A stretch of DNA of 64,000 nt from Paraliobacillus zengyii (GCF_003268595.1 NZ_CP029797.1:827501-891500); one strand, 5' to 3'; shown: positions 53,480 to 62,700, counted from the stretch's first letter. Notes: generated by a model from the letters alone, not told the origin. A program made the numbers and translations.

Positions 53480-55762
53480 ATGAATAAGGTCGTTTTAAAT
53501 AGTGGTCTTTTTAAGCAGTCAGAAGAAAAAGGTAAAAGTTATTTATTATATTTAGATGTTGATCGATTAGTGGCCCCTTGTTATGAGGCGATTGGTAAAG
53601 AACCAAAGAATAAGCGATATGGTGGTTGGGAATCGATGGAGATTGCTGGTCATTCAATAGGTCATTGGCTCTCTGCTGCAGCCATGATGTATCATGTAAC
53701 TGGTGATGAAAAGATGAAAGAGAAATTAGATTATGCTGTCGCTGAGTTATCCTATTTGCAATCATTTGATTCGGAAGGATATGTAAGCGGATTCGCTAAA
53801 GATTGTTTTGAAGAAGTATTTACTGGTGATTTTCGAGTTGAAAGCTTTGGATTAGGTGGCTCTTGGGTTCCTTGGTATAGTATCCATAAAATTTATGCTG
53901 GTTTAATTGATGCATATCGCCTAACAGGTAATATTCAGGCACTAGCTGTAGTTAAGAACTTATCTGATTGGGCATATAAAGGTTTGTCAAAGTTAACGGA
54001 TGAACAGTTTCAAAGAATGTTGACTTGTGAATATGGTGGTATGAATGAAGTGATGGCTGATATGTATGAGATTACGAATGATCCTCGATATCTTGATCTG
54101 GCTATCCGTTTCTGTGATCAAAGTATTCTCAACCCATTAATTGAGGGTGTTGATCATTTAGAAGGACAACATGCAAATACACAATTTCCAAAAGTGATAG
54201 GTGCTGCGAAATTGTATGATGTAACAGGAGATGAAGTTTATAAAAAACTCGTAACCTTTTTTTGGGAGCAAGTGATTAATCACCGCTCATACGTAATAGG
54301 TGGCAATAGTAATGCAGAACATTTTGGTCCAATTGATACAGAGCCACTAGGTGTTCTGACAACAGAAACATGTAATACGTATAATATGTTAAAGCTTACC
54401 GAGTATTTATTTGATTGGAGTCCAGATAGTAGGTATATGGATTATTATGAAAATGGTCTATATAATCACATTTTAGCTTCACAAGATCCTGATTCTGGAA
54501 TGAAGACTTATTTTGTCTCAACAGAACCAGGACATTTCAAGGTATATTGTTCACCAGATGATTCGTTTTGGTGTTGTACAGGATCAGGTATGGAGAATCC
54601 TGCACGATATACAAAAAATATATATACAAGAAAAGACAATGCACTTTATGTGAATTTATTCATTAATTCTACTATTACCCTAGAAGACAAAGAAATTCAA
54701 TTAGTACAAGAGACAACTTTTCCAACAGGAAATAAGAGTGAAATTCTAGTTAAAGAGGCAAATGGAGCAGAATTATCAATAAAAATTCGTGTTCCGTATT
54801 GGCTAACAGGTAATATGAATACGCGTATAAACGATGAGTTAGTTAATGGAGAAGTTATAAATGGTTATCTTGAGTTGAAACGGGAATGGACTGCAGGAGA
54901 TCGGATTGTATTCGATTTACCAATGAAGTTACACAGATACGTGTCGAAAGATGATCCGCAAAAACAAGCATTCATGTATGGACCAATTGTTTTAGCGGGT
55001 GCGTTAGGAAAGGAAAACTTCCCTGAAACAGATATTGTCGCTGATCATCAGCAATTTAATAATTATAAATTGATAGATGTTCCCACACTTGTAACAGCAG
55101 AAGATGATTTAGATAAATGGATTAAGCTGATTGATGATAAAACATTGACCTTTGAGACAAAGGCTATTGGTCAACCTGGATCTGTCATAGTGAAAATGGT
55201 TCCGTTTTATGCACTTCATCATGAACGATATACATTGTATTGGAAAGTGATGAATGAAAAAGAATTTGCTTCCTTTGTGGATCACGAAAAAGAAGCAATG
55301 GAAAAATTGCGTGCGATCACTGTTGACCACGTGCAACCTGGAGAACAACAGCCTGAAAAGGATCATCAGGTAAAAGCGAAAAACTCAGAAACGGGTTATT
55401 TAAATATTGTACATCAAAGCTGGCGTGACGCAAAAGATGTTGGCTATTTTAGTTATCAAATGGCTGTTGACGGTAAGTTGCCAATGTTTTTACTTGTAAC
55501 GTATTATGGTGGAGATGGTAAGCATTATATCGACGGTAAAGCCTATCAAAGAGATTTCACTATCGAAGTGGATGGTAGTCACGTTGCGAAACAAACATTA
55601 ATATCGAGTAAAGCTGGTGAATTAATAGATGTTTGTTATCCAATTCCAACTGTGCTAACAAAGAGTAAAGAAAAAGTAGAGGTGAAATTCACTTCTACCG
55701 AGGGAAATATTGCTGGAGGTATTTATGGGGTTCGTATAATAAATGCAAATACAGAAATATAA
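53480..55762 (+). CDS. Glycoside hydrolase family 127 (beta-L-arabinofuranosidase-like)
   Basis: This is a 760-residue cytoplasmic enzyme (no signal peptide). A helical barrel holds YGGWESMEIAGHSIGHWLSA at the start, GNSNAEHFGPI, and TETCNTYNML with the Glu-x-Cys pair. FWCCTGSGMENPARY supplies the Cys cluster that binds zinc in GH127 enzymes, where one Cys is the nucleophile. A beta-rich C-terminal part follows. GH127 enzymes release beta-L-arabinofuranose from plant glycoprotein sugars. No sugar transporter is adjacent; only the divergent AraC gene. The ATG at 53480 has GAGGAGA upstream; longer frames extend into non-conserved sequence. Confidence 0.88.
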   Translation: MNKVVLNSGLFKQSEEKGKSYLLYLDVDRLVAPCYEAIGKEPKNKRYGGWESMEIAGHSIGHWLSAAAMMYHVTGDEKMKEKLDYAVAELSYLQSFDSEGYVSGFAKDCFEEVFTGDFRVESFGLGGSWVPWYSIHKIYAGLIDAYRLTGNIQALAVVKNLSDWAYKGLSKLTDEQFQRMLTCEYGGMNEVMADMYEITNDPRYLDLAIRFCDQSILNPLIEGVDHLEGQHANTQFPKVIGAAKLYDVTGDEVYKKLVTFFWEQVINHRSYVIGGNSNAEHFGPIDTEPLGVLTTETCNTYNMLKLTEYLFDWSPDSRYMDYYENGLYNHILASQDPDSGMKTYFVSTEPGHFKVYCSPDDSFWCCTGSGMENPARYTKNIYTRKDNALYVNLFINSTITLEDKEIQLVQETTFPTGNKSEILVKEANGAELSIKIRVPYWLTGNMNTRINDELVNGEVINGYLELKREWTAGDRIVFDLPMKLHRYVSKDDPQKQAFMYGPIVLAGALGKENFPETDIVADHQQFNNYKLIDVPTLVTAEDDLDKWIKLIDDKTLTFETKAIGQPGSVIVKMVPFYALHHERYTLYWKVMNEKEFASFVDHEKEAMEKLRAITVDHVQPGEQQPEKDHQVKAKNSETGYLNIVHQSWRDAKDVGYFSYQMAVDGKLPMFLLVTYYGGDGKHYIDGKAYQRDFTIEVDGSHVAKQTLISSKAGELIDVCYPIPTVLTKSKEKVEVKFTSTEGNIAGGIYGVRIINANTEI

Positions 55763-55772
55763 TAATAGACTT

Positions 55773-55813
55773 AAACTGCTGATTGATGCACTTTCATCAA
55801 TTAGCAGTTTTTT
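55773..55813 (+). terminator. Terminator of the GH127 gene
   Basis: AAACTGCTgATTGATG and CATCAATtAGCAGTTT pair, followed by T. Confidence 0.85.
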
Positions 55814-55928
55814 GTGCAAAATGGTCATGGAAATATCTATTTTGTGATAAACTTATTGTAATATTGGATACATAATAGAAATAAGAAAATATGATATAGT
55901 AAGTAATGAATGAAAGGGAGTATGAACG

Positions 55929-56678
55929 ATGATCACACGAAAAAGTACAAGAGAGGTAGCTATGATGGAAGAGGCAGGTAAGCTATTAGCATCTTGTCAT
56001 AAAGAAATAGCTAAAATGATGAAACCAGGTGTCACAACAAAAGAGATTGATGACTTTGTTGAAAAATATCTAGCAGATAATGGTGCAACTCCTGAACAAA
56101 AGGGATATAACGGTTATGAATATGCAACATGTGCATCTGTAAATGATGAAATTTGCCACGGATTTCCCCGAAATGAGCCATTAAACAATGGTGATATTGT
56201 AACAATTGATATGGTAGTTAATTTAAATGGTGGTTTGGCGGATTCTGCTTGGACGTATGTTGTTGGAGAGGCGGATGAAAAGACAAAACGGTTTTTGGAT
56301 GTCACCAAAGAGTCGCTTTATAGAGGGATCAAAGAGGCAAAAGCCGGAAATCGTATTGGAGATATAGGACATGCGATTCAGCAATATGCAGAGGCAGAAG
56401 GTTATGCAGTAGTACGCGACTTTACTGGGCACGGGATTGGTCCAACTATTCACGAAGAACCACATATTCCTCACTATGGTTTAGCTGGTAAAGGCCCTCG
56501 TTTGAAAGAAGGTATGGTGATTACGATTGAGCCAATGTTAAATGAAGGATCTTGGCATAGTAAGATGGATAATAATAATTGGACAGCAAGAACTGTAGAT
56601 GGAGAAAGATCAGCACAATTTGAACATACAATTGTAGTAACAAAAAACGAACCACTAATTATTACAGAACAAGAATAG
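55929..56678 (+). CDS. map: Methionine aminopeptidase, type I (second-copy type)
   Basis: This is a 249-residue MetAP that removes N-terminal methionine from nascent proteins. The five metal ligands are visible: VTIDMVV (Asp), GGLADSAW (Asp), FTGHGIG (His), TIEPML (Glu) and AQFEHTIVV (Glu). CASVNDEICHGFP is the substrate-pocket loop. It is not in the ribosomal-protein operon context of the main map gene, so it corresponds to the B. subtilis YflG (MapB) type. It is a single-gene unit with a hairpin at 56691-56720. Confidence 0.92.
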   Translation: MITRKSTREVAMMEEAGKLLASCHKEIAKMMKPGVTTKEIDDFVEKYLADNGATPEQKGYNGYEYATCASVNDEICHGFPRNEPLNNGDIVTIDMVVNLNGGLADSAWTYVVGEADEKTKRFLDVTKESLYRGIKEAKAGNRIGDIGHAIQQYAEAEGYAVVRDFTGHGIGPTIHEEPHIPHYGLAGKGPRLKEGMVITIEPMLNEGSWHSKMDNNNWTARTVDGERSAQFEHTIVVTKNEPLIITEQE

Positions 56679-56689
56679 TATAAATCTAG

Positions 56690-56720
56690 GAAGTGAGGTA
56701 ATAATTACCTTGCTTCTTTT
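56690..56720 (+). terminator. Terminator of map
   Basis: AAGTGAGGTAAT pairs with ATTACCTTGCTT (two G-T pairs), followed by T. Confidence 0.65.
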
Positions 56721-56749
56721 TAAATTTTCAACTGAGCAGTAGATGAAAA

Positions 56750-56816
56750 TTGCGACATAGTGAAAATTCCTTACCCGCTACGTCAGCAAATGGTTTCGCT
56801 TTCCGTGGGCACGGCT
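56750..56816 (-). repeat. Left part of a structured repeat split by the IS4 element
   Basis: On the minus strand it reads AGCCGTGCCCACGGAAAGCG, then AACCATTTGCT, GACGTAGCGGGTAAGG and a terminal GCGAC-like motif. AGCAAATGGTT (plus, 56785-56795) is the exact complement of AACCATTTGCT at 58478-58488 on the far side of the IS, so the two were arms of one outer stem. Confidence 0.75.
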
Positions 56817-58396
56817 CATAGCCGTCAAGCTAAGCACTACGGTTTAAAGAACTAGAAAAATACGATACCCTAACGGATAAGAAATAGTTATTTGGAGGGG
56901 ATGTCGATGTATTTCAAGAAAGAAATGGAGCCATTTATTCAAGGCATTCATCAAGTGTTATCAGTCTCTGAGGTGCGTCAATGGGCGCGTGAAATAGGGT
57001 TTGTTCAACGCCAAAATAAATTAAAGCCAGAAGATTTCTTAAGTATTTGTGCCTTTTTAAAAGAAACAGTAGGCTCTAGTGGTTTGGGGAATCTATGTTC
57101 AAGTATCACGCGCATATCCGGTGCGGATATATCTAAACAGGCCCTACATCAACGTTTCGATGCGAAAGGTGTTGCCTTTCTCCAGGGGATTTTTAATCAA
57201 CTAGCTGAACAACAAGCTATTTTTATGCGTCCATTATATATAGATCATTTATTTTCTCGTATCCGTATTTTAGACGCCACTTCTTTTGGTGTACCTAAAA
57301 ATGATCCAGATCATCCGGATGGTGCCAAAATCCAATTAGAATATGAACTATTTGAAGGGAAATTTCTGCATACATTCCTTTATGACCAAACAAAAAGCGA
57401 CCAACATGCAGCACGGGAATTGGCAGACACAATTGAACCAGGAGATCTTATCTTGCGCGATTTGGGTTACTTTTCTGGGGAACACTTGAAGAAAATAGAT
57501 CGTGCAGGTGGCTTTTATATCTCACGTGTCCCTGCCAATATGACGTTTTGGACATGGGATAAAAAAGGGAAGATGATGCAAATCAAACCAGAAGAAGATG
57601 CAAAAAAATTGGAACATGGAGAAGCGATAGATTATGGGCACATTCAAATCGGAAAGAAAGGGAAAAACACACTCCAAACACGTCTGGTCGTGCAACAATT
57701 AACCGAGGAACAGAAAATGAAAAGAGAGGGGTATTTACAAAAGAGAAGACGGAAAGGGGGTCACACCCAATCCGCCACCAAAAAAAATCAAATCCAAATC
57801 CTTGCCACCAATATAACATCGGATCAAGTAGATATGCAAGGGTTATACCCAATCTATTCCTTACGTTGGCAAGTGGAAATTCTATTTAAAACATGGAAAT
57901 CATTATTTCATATCGACAAGGTGCGCGCAATGAATCCTGAACGATTTTCGTGCCATTTATATGGTACGCTAATTCATATTCTTCTATCATCTATGATTGC
58001 TTTTCAATGTCGTTATTACCTCTATCAGAAGCATCAGATCGAAGGCAGTGAGTTCAAATGTATCGACCATGTGAAAAGCGCCATTGAAGAGGATCAAGGC
58101 CAAGCGTTGTATCATAGCACTTCCTTTATTACATTGATAAAGAACATCTATCAAAATGTCTACAGGCATGGAAGGAAAGATCATCGTTATCAACATAAGA
58201 GTCCTTTTGACATTCTATATCTTACGTATGAACAAACCTTCCAAGCAGTATAGGATTACGTTATACATTTTTTTAAAATAGTAAAGTGGCTTATTATTAC
58301 GCATACATCTAATTGGAAAATAATTCAACTTTATGTTAGAAGTTAGTTGCGTAATGTTTGTTTTTTCTATAGTTTATCCTTAGCTTGACGGCTATG
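56817..58396 (+). mobile_element. IS4-family insertion sequence
   Basis: The element is about 1.58 kb with perfect 18-bp inverted repeats, CATAGCCGTCAAGCTAAG (56817-56834) and its complement (58379-58396). It has one intact transposase gene. The flanking bases GGGCACGGCT (left) and GGGCACAACC (right) share six of ten positions, compatible with a decayed 10-bp target duplication or with recombination. It interrupts a structured intergenic repeat. Confidence 0.9.
56907..58253 (+). CDS. IS4-family transposase (IS231-like)
   Basis: This is a 448-residue DDE transposase, apparently intact. IRILDATSFGVP holds the first Asp, GDLILRDLGYFSGE the second, and the Y-(2)-R-(3)-E-(6)-K signature is in YSLRWQVEILFKTWKS. 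The ATG at 56907 is chosen because GGAGGGG lies 7 bases upstream; TTG 56892 and ATG 56901 are too close to or inside that site. Confidence 0.92.
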   Translation: MYFKKEMEPFIQGIHQVLSVSEVRQWAREIGFVQRQNKLKPEDFLSICAFLKETVGSSGLGNLCSSITRISGADISKQALHQRFDAKGVAFLQGIFNQLAEQQAIFMRPLYIDHLFSRIRILDATSFGVPKNDPDHPDGAKIQLEYELFEGKFLHTFLYDQTKSDQHAARELADTIEPGDLILRDLGYFSGEHLKKIDRAGGFYISRVPANMTFWTWDKKGKMMQIKPEEDAKKLEHGEAIDYGHIQIGKKGKNTLQTRLVVQQLTEEQKMKREGYLQKRRRKGGHTQSATKKNQIQILATNITSDQVDMQGLYPIYSLRWQVEILFKTWKSLFHIDKVRAMNPERFSCHLYGTLIHILLSSMIAFQCRYYLYQKHQIEGSEFKCIDHVKSAIEEDQGQALYHSTSFITLIKNIYQNVYRHGRKDHRYQHKSPFDILYLTYEQTFQAV

Positions 58397-58500
58397 GGGC
58401 ACAACCTCAGCTATCTATAGAAGCAAAGATCGCTTCTATAGAGGATCTTCGGTTTGTGCTGTTCCCACAGGAGTCTCAACCATTTGCTTCCTTCGCTTAA
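58397..58500 (-). repeat. Right part of the structured repeat split by the IS4 element
   Basis: On the minus strand: AGCAAATGG-TT arm partner, GAGACTCCTGTGGGAACAGC, then ACAAACCGAAGATCC, the inner hairpin CTATAGAAGC-GATCTTT-GCTTCTATAG, and AGCTGAGGTTGTGCCC. Both arms of the middle stem differ from the canonical copy but still pair (CACAAACC with GGTTGTG), so the change is compensatory. Confidence 0.75.
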
Positions 58501-58545
58501 TAGTGTACCTTTTCGATATGTAATAAATTTATTCTCTTCTAATAT

Positions 58546-58726
58546 TGCAGTGTAATAAACTAGCGGATCAAGTGAAATTGACGACACTCCTGCAGGAACA
58601 GCGCGGGCTGAAGATCCACTTGGAGGCGTTCTTTGCTTCCAAGTTAGCTGAAGCCGTGCCTGCGGAAAGGGAGTCAATTTCACTTGAGTAGCGGGTCATT
58701 CAGGAGATTCTGTGGTGTCGCAGTTG
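58546..58726 (+). repeat. Structured intergenic repeat, intact copy
   Basis: The outer stem is TCAAGTGAAATTGAC (58568-58582) with its perfect complement at 58673-58687. The core is ACTCCTGCAGGAACAGCGC, GGGCTGAAGATCC, then GTTAGCTGAAGCCGTGCC. The inner hairpin is TTGGAGGC-GTTCTTT-GCTTCCAA. The right end has TGTCGCAGTTG, the complement of the terminal motif. No gene is credible between 58397 and 58883. Confidence 0.78.
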
Positions 58727-58883
58727 ATGGTTATACCGAAGTGTTTGAGGAAAGTGTCGTGTATTTTTAGAGCCAGGTAAGAGTTTAGTTGGGTATTTTG
58801 AGAAAGGTATTATTTTTCACAATTTCACATGGTGCAATAATATGTTAAAGTATCATACATAAAGCAACACAGGGGGTATGGTA

Positions 58884-59609
58884 ATGGCCAAAGTAATGAT
58901 TGAGCGCCATTCATCACAAAAAATAAAAATGATTCAAAATGGTTTTTTGACTGGTTTACCTATAATGTTCGGTTATTTACCGATTGCGATTACATACGGT
59001 GTTCTTGCCTCACAGTCAGGTATGACATTAATGGAGTTAACAGCAATGAGTGTATTTGTTTATGCAGGAGCAGCACAGTTTATGGGCGCTAATATGATTG
59101 CGATTGGTGCTGGTTCTATTGAAATCATTATTGCAACATTTGTACTAAACTTCCGTCATTTTGTAATGAGCTTATCTTTTATGAATAGGTCTAAAAATCT
59201 TGACTTAAAATGGAAGGCTCCGCTTTCTCTGGGACTAACAGACGAGTCGTTTTCAGTAGCGTCTTTACATACTAAAGAAGCAAACGAAAAGAATGGTGGA
59301 TACTTCTATGCAAGCTTAATGCTAACTGCTTATTTATCATGGGTGTTAGGGTCTGTTTTGGGTGGTATATTGGGCGATGTTATACCTGAATCTCTAAGTA
59401 TGAGTATGGGAATCGCATTGTATGCTATGTTTATTGCGCTGTTAATTCCATCAGTTAAGGTCGAAGTGCGTTATGGTGTTATTGCCGTTTTGGCAATGAT
59501 TTTTAATTATTTGTTTAGTATGCAAATGGATCAAGGTTGGGCCATTGTATGTAGTACATTATTAGCCAGTTTTATTGGTACACTTTTCGTAAAGGTGGTA
59601 GAAAAATGA
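58884..59609 (+). CDS. azlC: Branched-chain amino acid exporter, large subunit AzlC
   Basis: This is a 241-residue membrane protein of the AzlC/LIV-E family, about seven helices. Conserved segments are GLPIMFGYLPIAITYGVLA, VYAGAAQFMG, NFRHFVMSLS and LTDESFSVAS. With AzlD it forms a two-component exporter of branched-chain amino acids or analogues. The ATG at 58884 has AGGGGG 7 bases upstream; the ATG at 58878 is too close. It overlaps azlD by the sequence ATGA. No azlB-type regulator is adjacent. Confidence 0.92.
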   Translation: MAKVMIERHSSQKIKMIQNGFLTGLPIMFGYLPIAITYGVLASQSGMTLMELTAMSVFVYAGAAQFMGANMIAIGAGSIEIIIATFVLNFRHFVMSLSFMNRSKNLDLKWKAPLSLGLTDESFSVASLHTKEANEKNGGYFYASLMLTAYLSWVLGSVLGGILGDVIPESLSMSMGIALYAMFIALLIPSVKVEVRYGVIAVLAMIFNYLFSMQMDQGWAIVCSTLLASFIGTLFVKVVEK

Positions 59610-59899
59610 TTATGTTTACGATTATTGGTATGGCACTTGTGACAATTATACCAAGGCTGATTCCTGCTTTCATAGTGGATAAAATAATTTTTCCTGGTTG
59701 GGTTAACAAATGGCTCAATGTAATACCTTATGCTGCATTAGGGGCATTAATTTTTCCAGGTATTTTAACCGTCATACCTGAAGCACCTTGGATAGGTTTT
59801 TTTGGCGGGCTAATTGCGATAGTATTAGCTTTATTTAGATTAAATATAATTCTTGTTATATTGGGTGCTTCAACTACAGTATTTCTATTAACTATCTAA
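59606..59899 (+). CDS. azlD: Branched-chain amino acid exporter, small subunit AzlD
   Basis: This is a 97-residue membrane protein with three to four helices and the AzlD pattern GMALVTIIPRLIPAF and LNVIPYAALGALIFPGIL. The start overlaps the azlC stop by 4 bases. It ends in a terminator shared with the convergent CDF gene. Confidence 0.92.
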   Translation: MIMFTIIGMALVTIIPRLIPAFIVDKIIFPGWVNKWLNVIPYAALGALIFPGILTVIPEAPWIGFFGGLIAIVLALFRLNIILVILGASTTVFLLTI

Positions 59900-59938
59900 A
59901 AAAAGTAACGAGAGATTATCTCCTCGTTACTTTTTTTT
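59898..59938. terminator. Bidirectional terminator between azlD and the CDF gene
   Basis: AAAAAAGTAACGAG and CTCGTTACTTTTTT pair around a loop. The stem overlaps the stop codons of both convergent genes. Confidence 0.88.
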
Positions 59939-60805
59939 AGATGGATAGGGTTCAATATGAATGTGTGCATGTGGTACGTCATGTTTCTCAGATAATAAAT
60001 CTTCAATTCGATCTGTAATGTGATGACTTTGTTTTACAGTTAATTCTGGATCGACATAGATAGTGATCTCGATTAATGCTTGGTTCCCATGCAAACGTCC
60101 TTTCATATCCTTCACTTCTATCACTTCTTCATCACTTATTATACTCGCTCGAATGATATCTAGCTTTTCTTCGTCAAATCCATCCGTTAATGTATGACTT
60201 GCGTTTTTAAAAATATCCCAAGCTGTTTTACATATGATGAAACCAACAAGTAGTCCTGTGACAGGGTCAAGCCAATATAAACCAATTTGTGCACCGACAA
60301 TGCCGATAAATGCACCAATACTAACAAGTGCATCCGCTCTGTTATCTTGTGCAGCGGCATATAATGATGTGCTATTTACCTTTTTTGATAGTTGCAAGTT
60401 GTAGTGATAAACACCAAACATGACAAACGCTGCGGTTAAAGCAGTCCAAGCAGTTAACCAACTTGGCTGAGTATAGTTTGTTTCAATTATAGATTGAAAT
60501 GAACCAATGATAACTTGTAATCCAACGCTGATCATAATAAACGCTGCTACTAGTGACGCAATTGTTTCAGCACGAAAATGACCATAATGGTGATCTTCAT
60601 CTGGAGGCTTTCTCGATATACGAAGACCTATTAAAACAGCAATTGACGCAATGACATCAGTTGTATTATTTAGTCCATCCGCTCTTAAAGCAGCTGAACC
60701 ACCAATTGTTGCAATGATCAATTTAGAAGAGGCTAGAGAGAGGTATGCGATGATACTTACCCAAGCTCCTTTTTCTCCTTTTTTATAATTATCATACTGG
60801 CTCAT
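59927..60805 (-). CDS. Cation diffusion facilitator, MneP-like
   Basis: This is a 292-residue CDF protein with six helices and a C-terminal cytoplasmic domain. The helix II site reads ADGLNNTTDV and the helix V site DNRADALVS (N/D-x3-D and D-x3-D). Histidines are absent at these places, which is the manganese/iron-type CDF pattern, unlike the His/Asp sites of the czcD gene at 37 kb. The nearest B. subtilis type is the Mn exporter MneP (YdfM). Together with mntABCD the window would hold both uptake and efflux of Mn. No MntR box was seen upstream. Confidence 0.85.
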   Translation of the reverse strand: MSQYDNYKKGEKGAWVSIIAYLSLASSKLIIATIGGSAALRADGLNNTTDVIASIAVLIGLRISRKPPDEDHHYGHFRAETIASLVAAFIMISVGLQVIIGSFQSIIETNYTQPSWLTAWTALTAAFVMFGVYHYNLQLSKKVNSTSLYAAAQDNRADALVSIGAFIGIVGAQIGLYWLDPVTGLLVGFIICKTAWDIFKNASHTLTDGFDEEKLDIIRASIISDEEVIEVKDMKGRLHGNQALIEITIYVDPELTVKQSHHITDRIEDLLSEKHDVPHAHIHIEPYPSKKK

Positions 60806-61093
60806 GACGTCTCCTCCAATAGTTTCTAACTAGCATACATAGCTTACCAAATATACTATTAATGAGTCTAGAGAAAAAAAGCTTCGGCAGGCAATATCAA
60901 TTGGGATATAGCAAGGATGTTTGCTTTACGAAACAAATTCCATAACCTATAGCTTTTTTGTTGTTATGGTGAGAGTTTGTATCTTTTTTCATAAAAAATA
61001 CATGAAATAGATAGGAAGAAAGCATAATAGCTTATAGTAAAACGCATGTTAATATATATTACTTTATAATTAAGATTAGGAAGGGATGACTTT

Positions 61094-62332
61094 ATGGCTC
61101 GAAATAAATCGGGAACTGGTCAAGATGAAGTACACGAAAAAAGGTGGGCAATTGTTTCGTTAGCCTCTATCCCCCTTATCATGACATTAGGAAATTCAAT
61201 GCTTATTCCGATATTACCGTTAATGGAAAAAGAGCTAGATATTTCAAAAATTCAAACAAGCTATATCATAACGGTTTATTCTCTGGTTGCAATTGTACTT
61301 ATTCCAATAGCAGGTTTTTTATCCGATCGGTTTGGAAGAAAGGCAGTTATTATTCCTTCGTTGTTAATATCAGGTGCAGGAGGATTATTGTCAGGTTATG
61401 CTGCTTGGAAAATGGAATCACCATACATGGTCATTATAATCGGAAGGATATTGCAAGGCGTAGGTGTATCTGGTACTGCACCGATTGTTTTACCATTGGT
61501 AGGAGATATGTTTAAACGTGAAAAGGACGTCAGCGCGACATTAGGACTTGTAGAAACATCGAATACATTTGGGAAAGTATTAAGTCCAATTTTAGGTGCT
61601 GGGTTAGCAAGTTTTTTTTGGTTTTTACCATTTTTATCTATACCGATTTTCTGTGTAATTTCTGCAATTTTAGTGTTGTTTTTAGTGAAAAAACCAAAGA
61701 ATGAACAAAAACCAGTAGCAGTTAAGATTTTTTGGAAAGATACAAAAAAAGCTTTTAAGAAACATGGAAGATGGCTAATTGCTGTGTACATTATTGGTGC
61801 AATCTTAATGTTTATCTTATTTGGAATCTTGTTTTACTTATCGAGTATGTTAGAAGATAAATATGCTATTACGGGTATAAAAAAAGGTTTTTACTTAGCT
61901 GGGCCATTAGCTGCTTTATGTTTGGCATCATATCTGACAGGTAAACGAATTAAGTCTCATGTAAAAGTAATGAAATGGACAGTGTTTTTTGGGCTTCTTA
62001 TATTAGCAACTGCAGTAGTTGCTATATATTTTTCGGATCATTTCATTTATATTTTAATCGTTTTTTTAATTGGAGGAGTTGGAATTGGTGTTGGATTGCC
62101 ATGTTTAGATGCGATTATTACGGAAAGTATTGATAAAGAAGTGAGAGGAACAATCACTTGTTTCTATAGTTCAGCACGTTATTTAGGTGTAGCAGTCGGA
62201 CCTCCAGCAACAGCTTTTTTAATGCGCTATGACGTAATTTGGATGGTAATAACATTCAGTGTGTTTATTGCAATTGCAATCTATTTTGCTTTAGTGAAGA
62301 TAAAACCAAAGCGTAAAAGTTCATTATTTTAA
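61094..62332 (+). CDS. MFS multidrug/siderophore-type exporter, YmfD-like
   Basis: This is a 412-residue major facilitator protein with 12 helices. Motif A is GFLSDRFGRKAVI after helix 2; GRILQGVGVSG is the drug-exporter motif C-like region of helix 4/5. An internal charged loop (FWKDTKKAFKKHGRW) divides the halves. It resembles B. subtilis YmfD, which exports bacillibactin; no siderophore genes are adjacent here, so the substrate remains open. GGAAGGG lies upstream of the ATG. Confidence 0.85.
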   Translation: MARNKSGTGQDEVHEKRWAIVSLASIPLIMTLGNSMLIPILPLMEKELDISKIQTSYIITVYSLVAIVLIPIAGFLSDRFGRKAVIIPSLLISGAGGLLSGYAAWKMESPYMVIIIGRILQGVGVSGTAPIVLPLVGDMFKREKDVSATLGLVETSNTFGKVLSPILGAGLASFFWFLPFLSIPIFCVISAILVLFLVKKPKNEQKPVAVKIFWKDTKKAFKKHGRWLIAVYIIGAILMFILFGILFYLSSMLEDKYAITGIKKGFYLAGPLAALCLASYLTGKRIKSHVKVMKWTVFFGLLILATAVVAIYFSDHFIYILIVFLIGGVGIGVGLPCLDAIITESIDKEVRGTITCFYSSARYLGVAVGPPATAFLMRYDVIWMVITFSVFIAIAIYFALVKIKPKRKSSLF

Positions 62333-62454
62333 TGTTTAATTATTTATATTCTGGGGTAATATTTAAATAAATATTCTGAAAATTGTGCGTTAAACTATTG
62401 CATTTAAACCTGAAATCTAGGATAATGGAAAAAAGGGACTAGGAGGCGTGTTCC

Positions 62455-62700
62455 ATGAAGAAGCAAAAAGTGAATTACACGTTGAGAGCATTTAATGGTA
62501 AGAAAGACAAACCAATTGAAGCAAAACGAGAAATTTCATTTGAGATCAAACTTGCATCAACATTAATCTTGGATTCATTGGTTTCACAATGGAATAAATC
62601 TAATTTAGAGAACAAAATTAATGATTCAATTGACAAGCAGGATAAAGAGACGTTTCTTCATTTAAGCAAAGAATACCAAGCATACTCATGGGAATATTAA
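62455..62700 (+). CDS. IDEAL-domain protein
   Basis: This is an 81-residue protein with the C-terminal IDEAL motif INDSIDKQDKETFLHLSKEY, a short helical segment found in several Bacillus proteins (YpiB and relatives). The N-terminal 40 residues are basic and beta-like. The function is unknown. AGGAGG lies before the ATG. A terminator hairpin follows. Confidence 0.78.
   Translation: MKKQKVNYTLRAFNGKKDKPIEAKREISFEIKLASTLILDSLVSQWNKSNLENKINDSIDKQDKETFLHLSKEYQAYSWEY

Noticed and set aside
58411..58683. Minus-strand frame of 90 codons
   Set aside because: It spans two structured repeat copies and lacks a ribosome site; an open frame in GC-richer repeat DNA only.
61144..61515. Plus-strand frame of 123 codons inside the MFS gene
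   Set aside because: Out-of-frame shadow; the MFS frame has clear motifs throughout.
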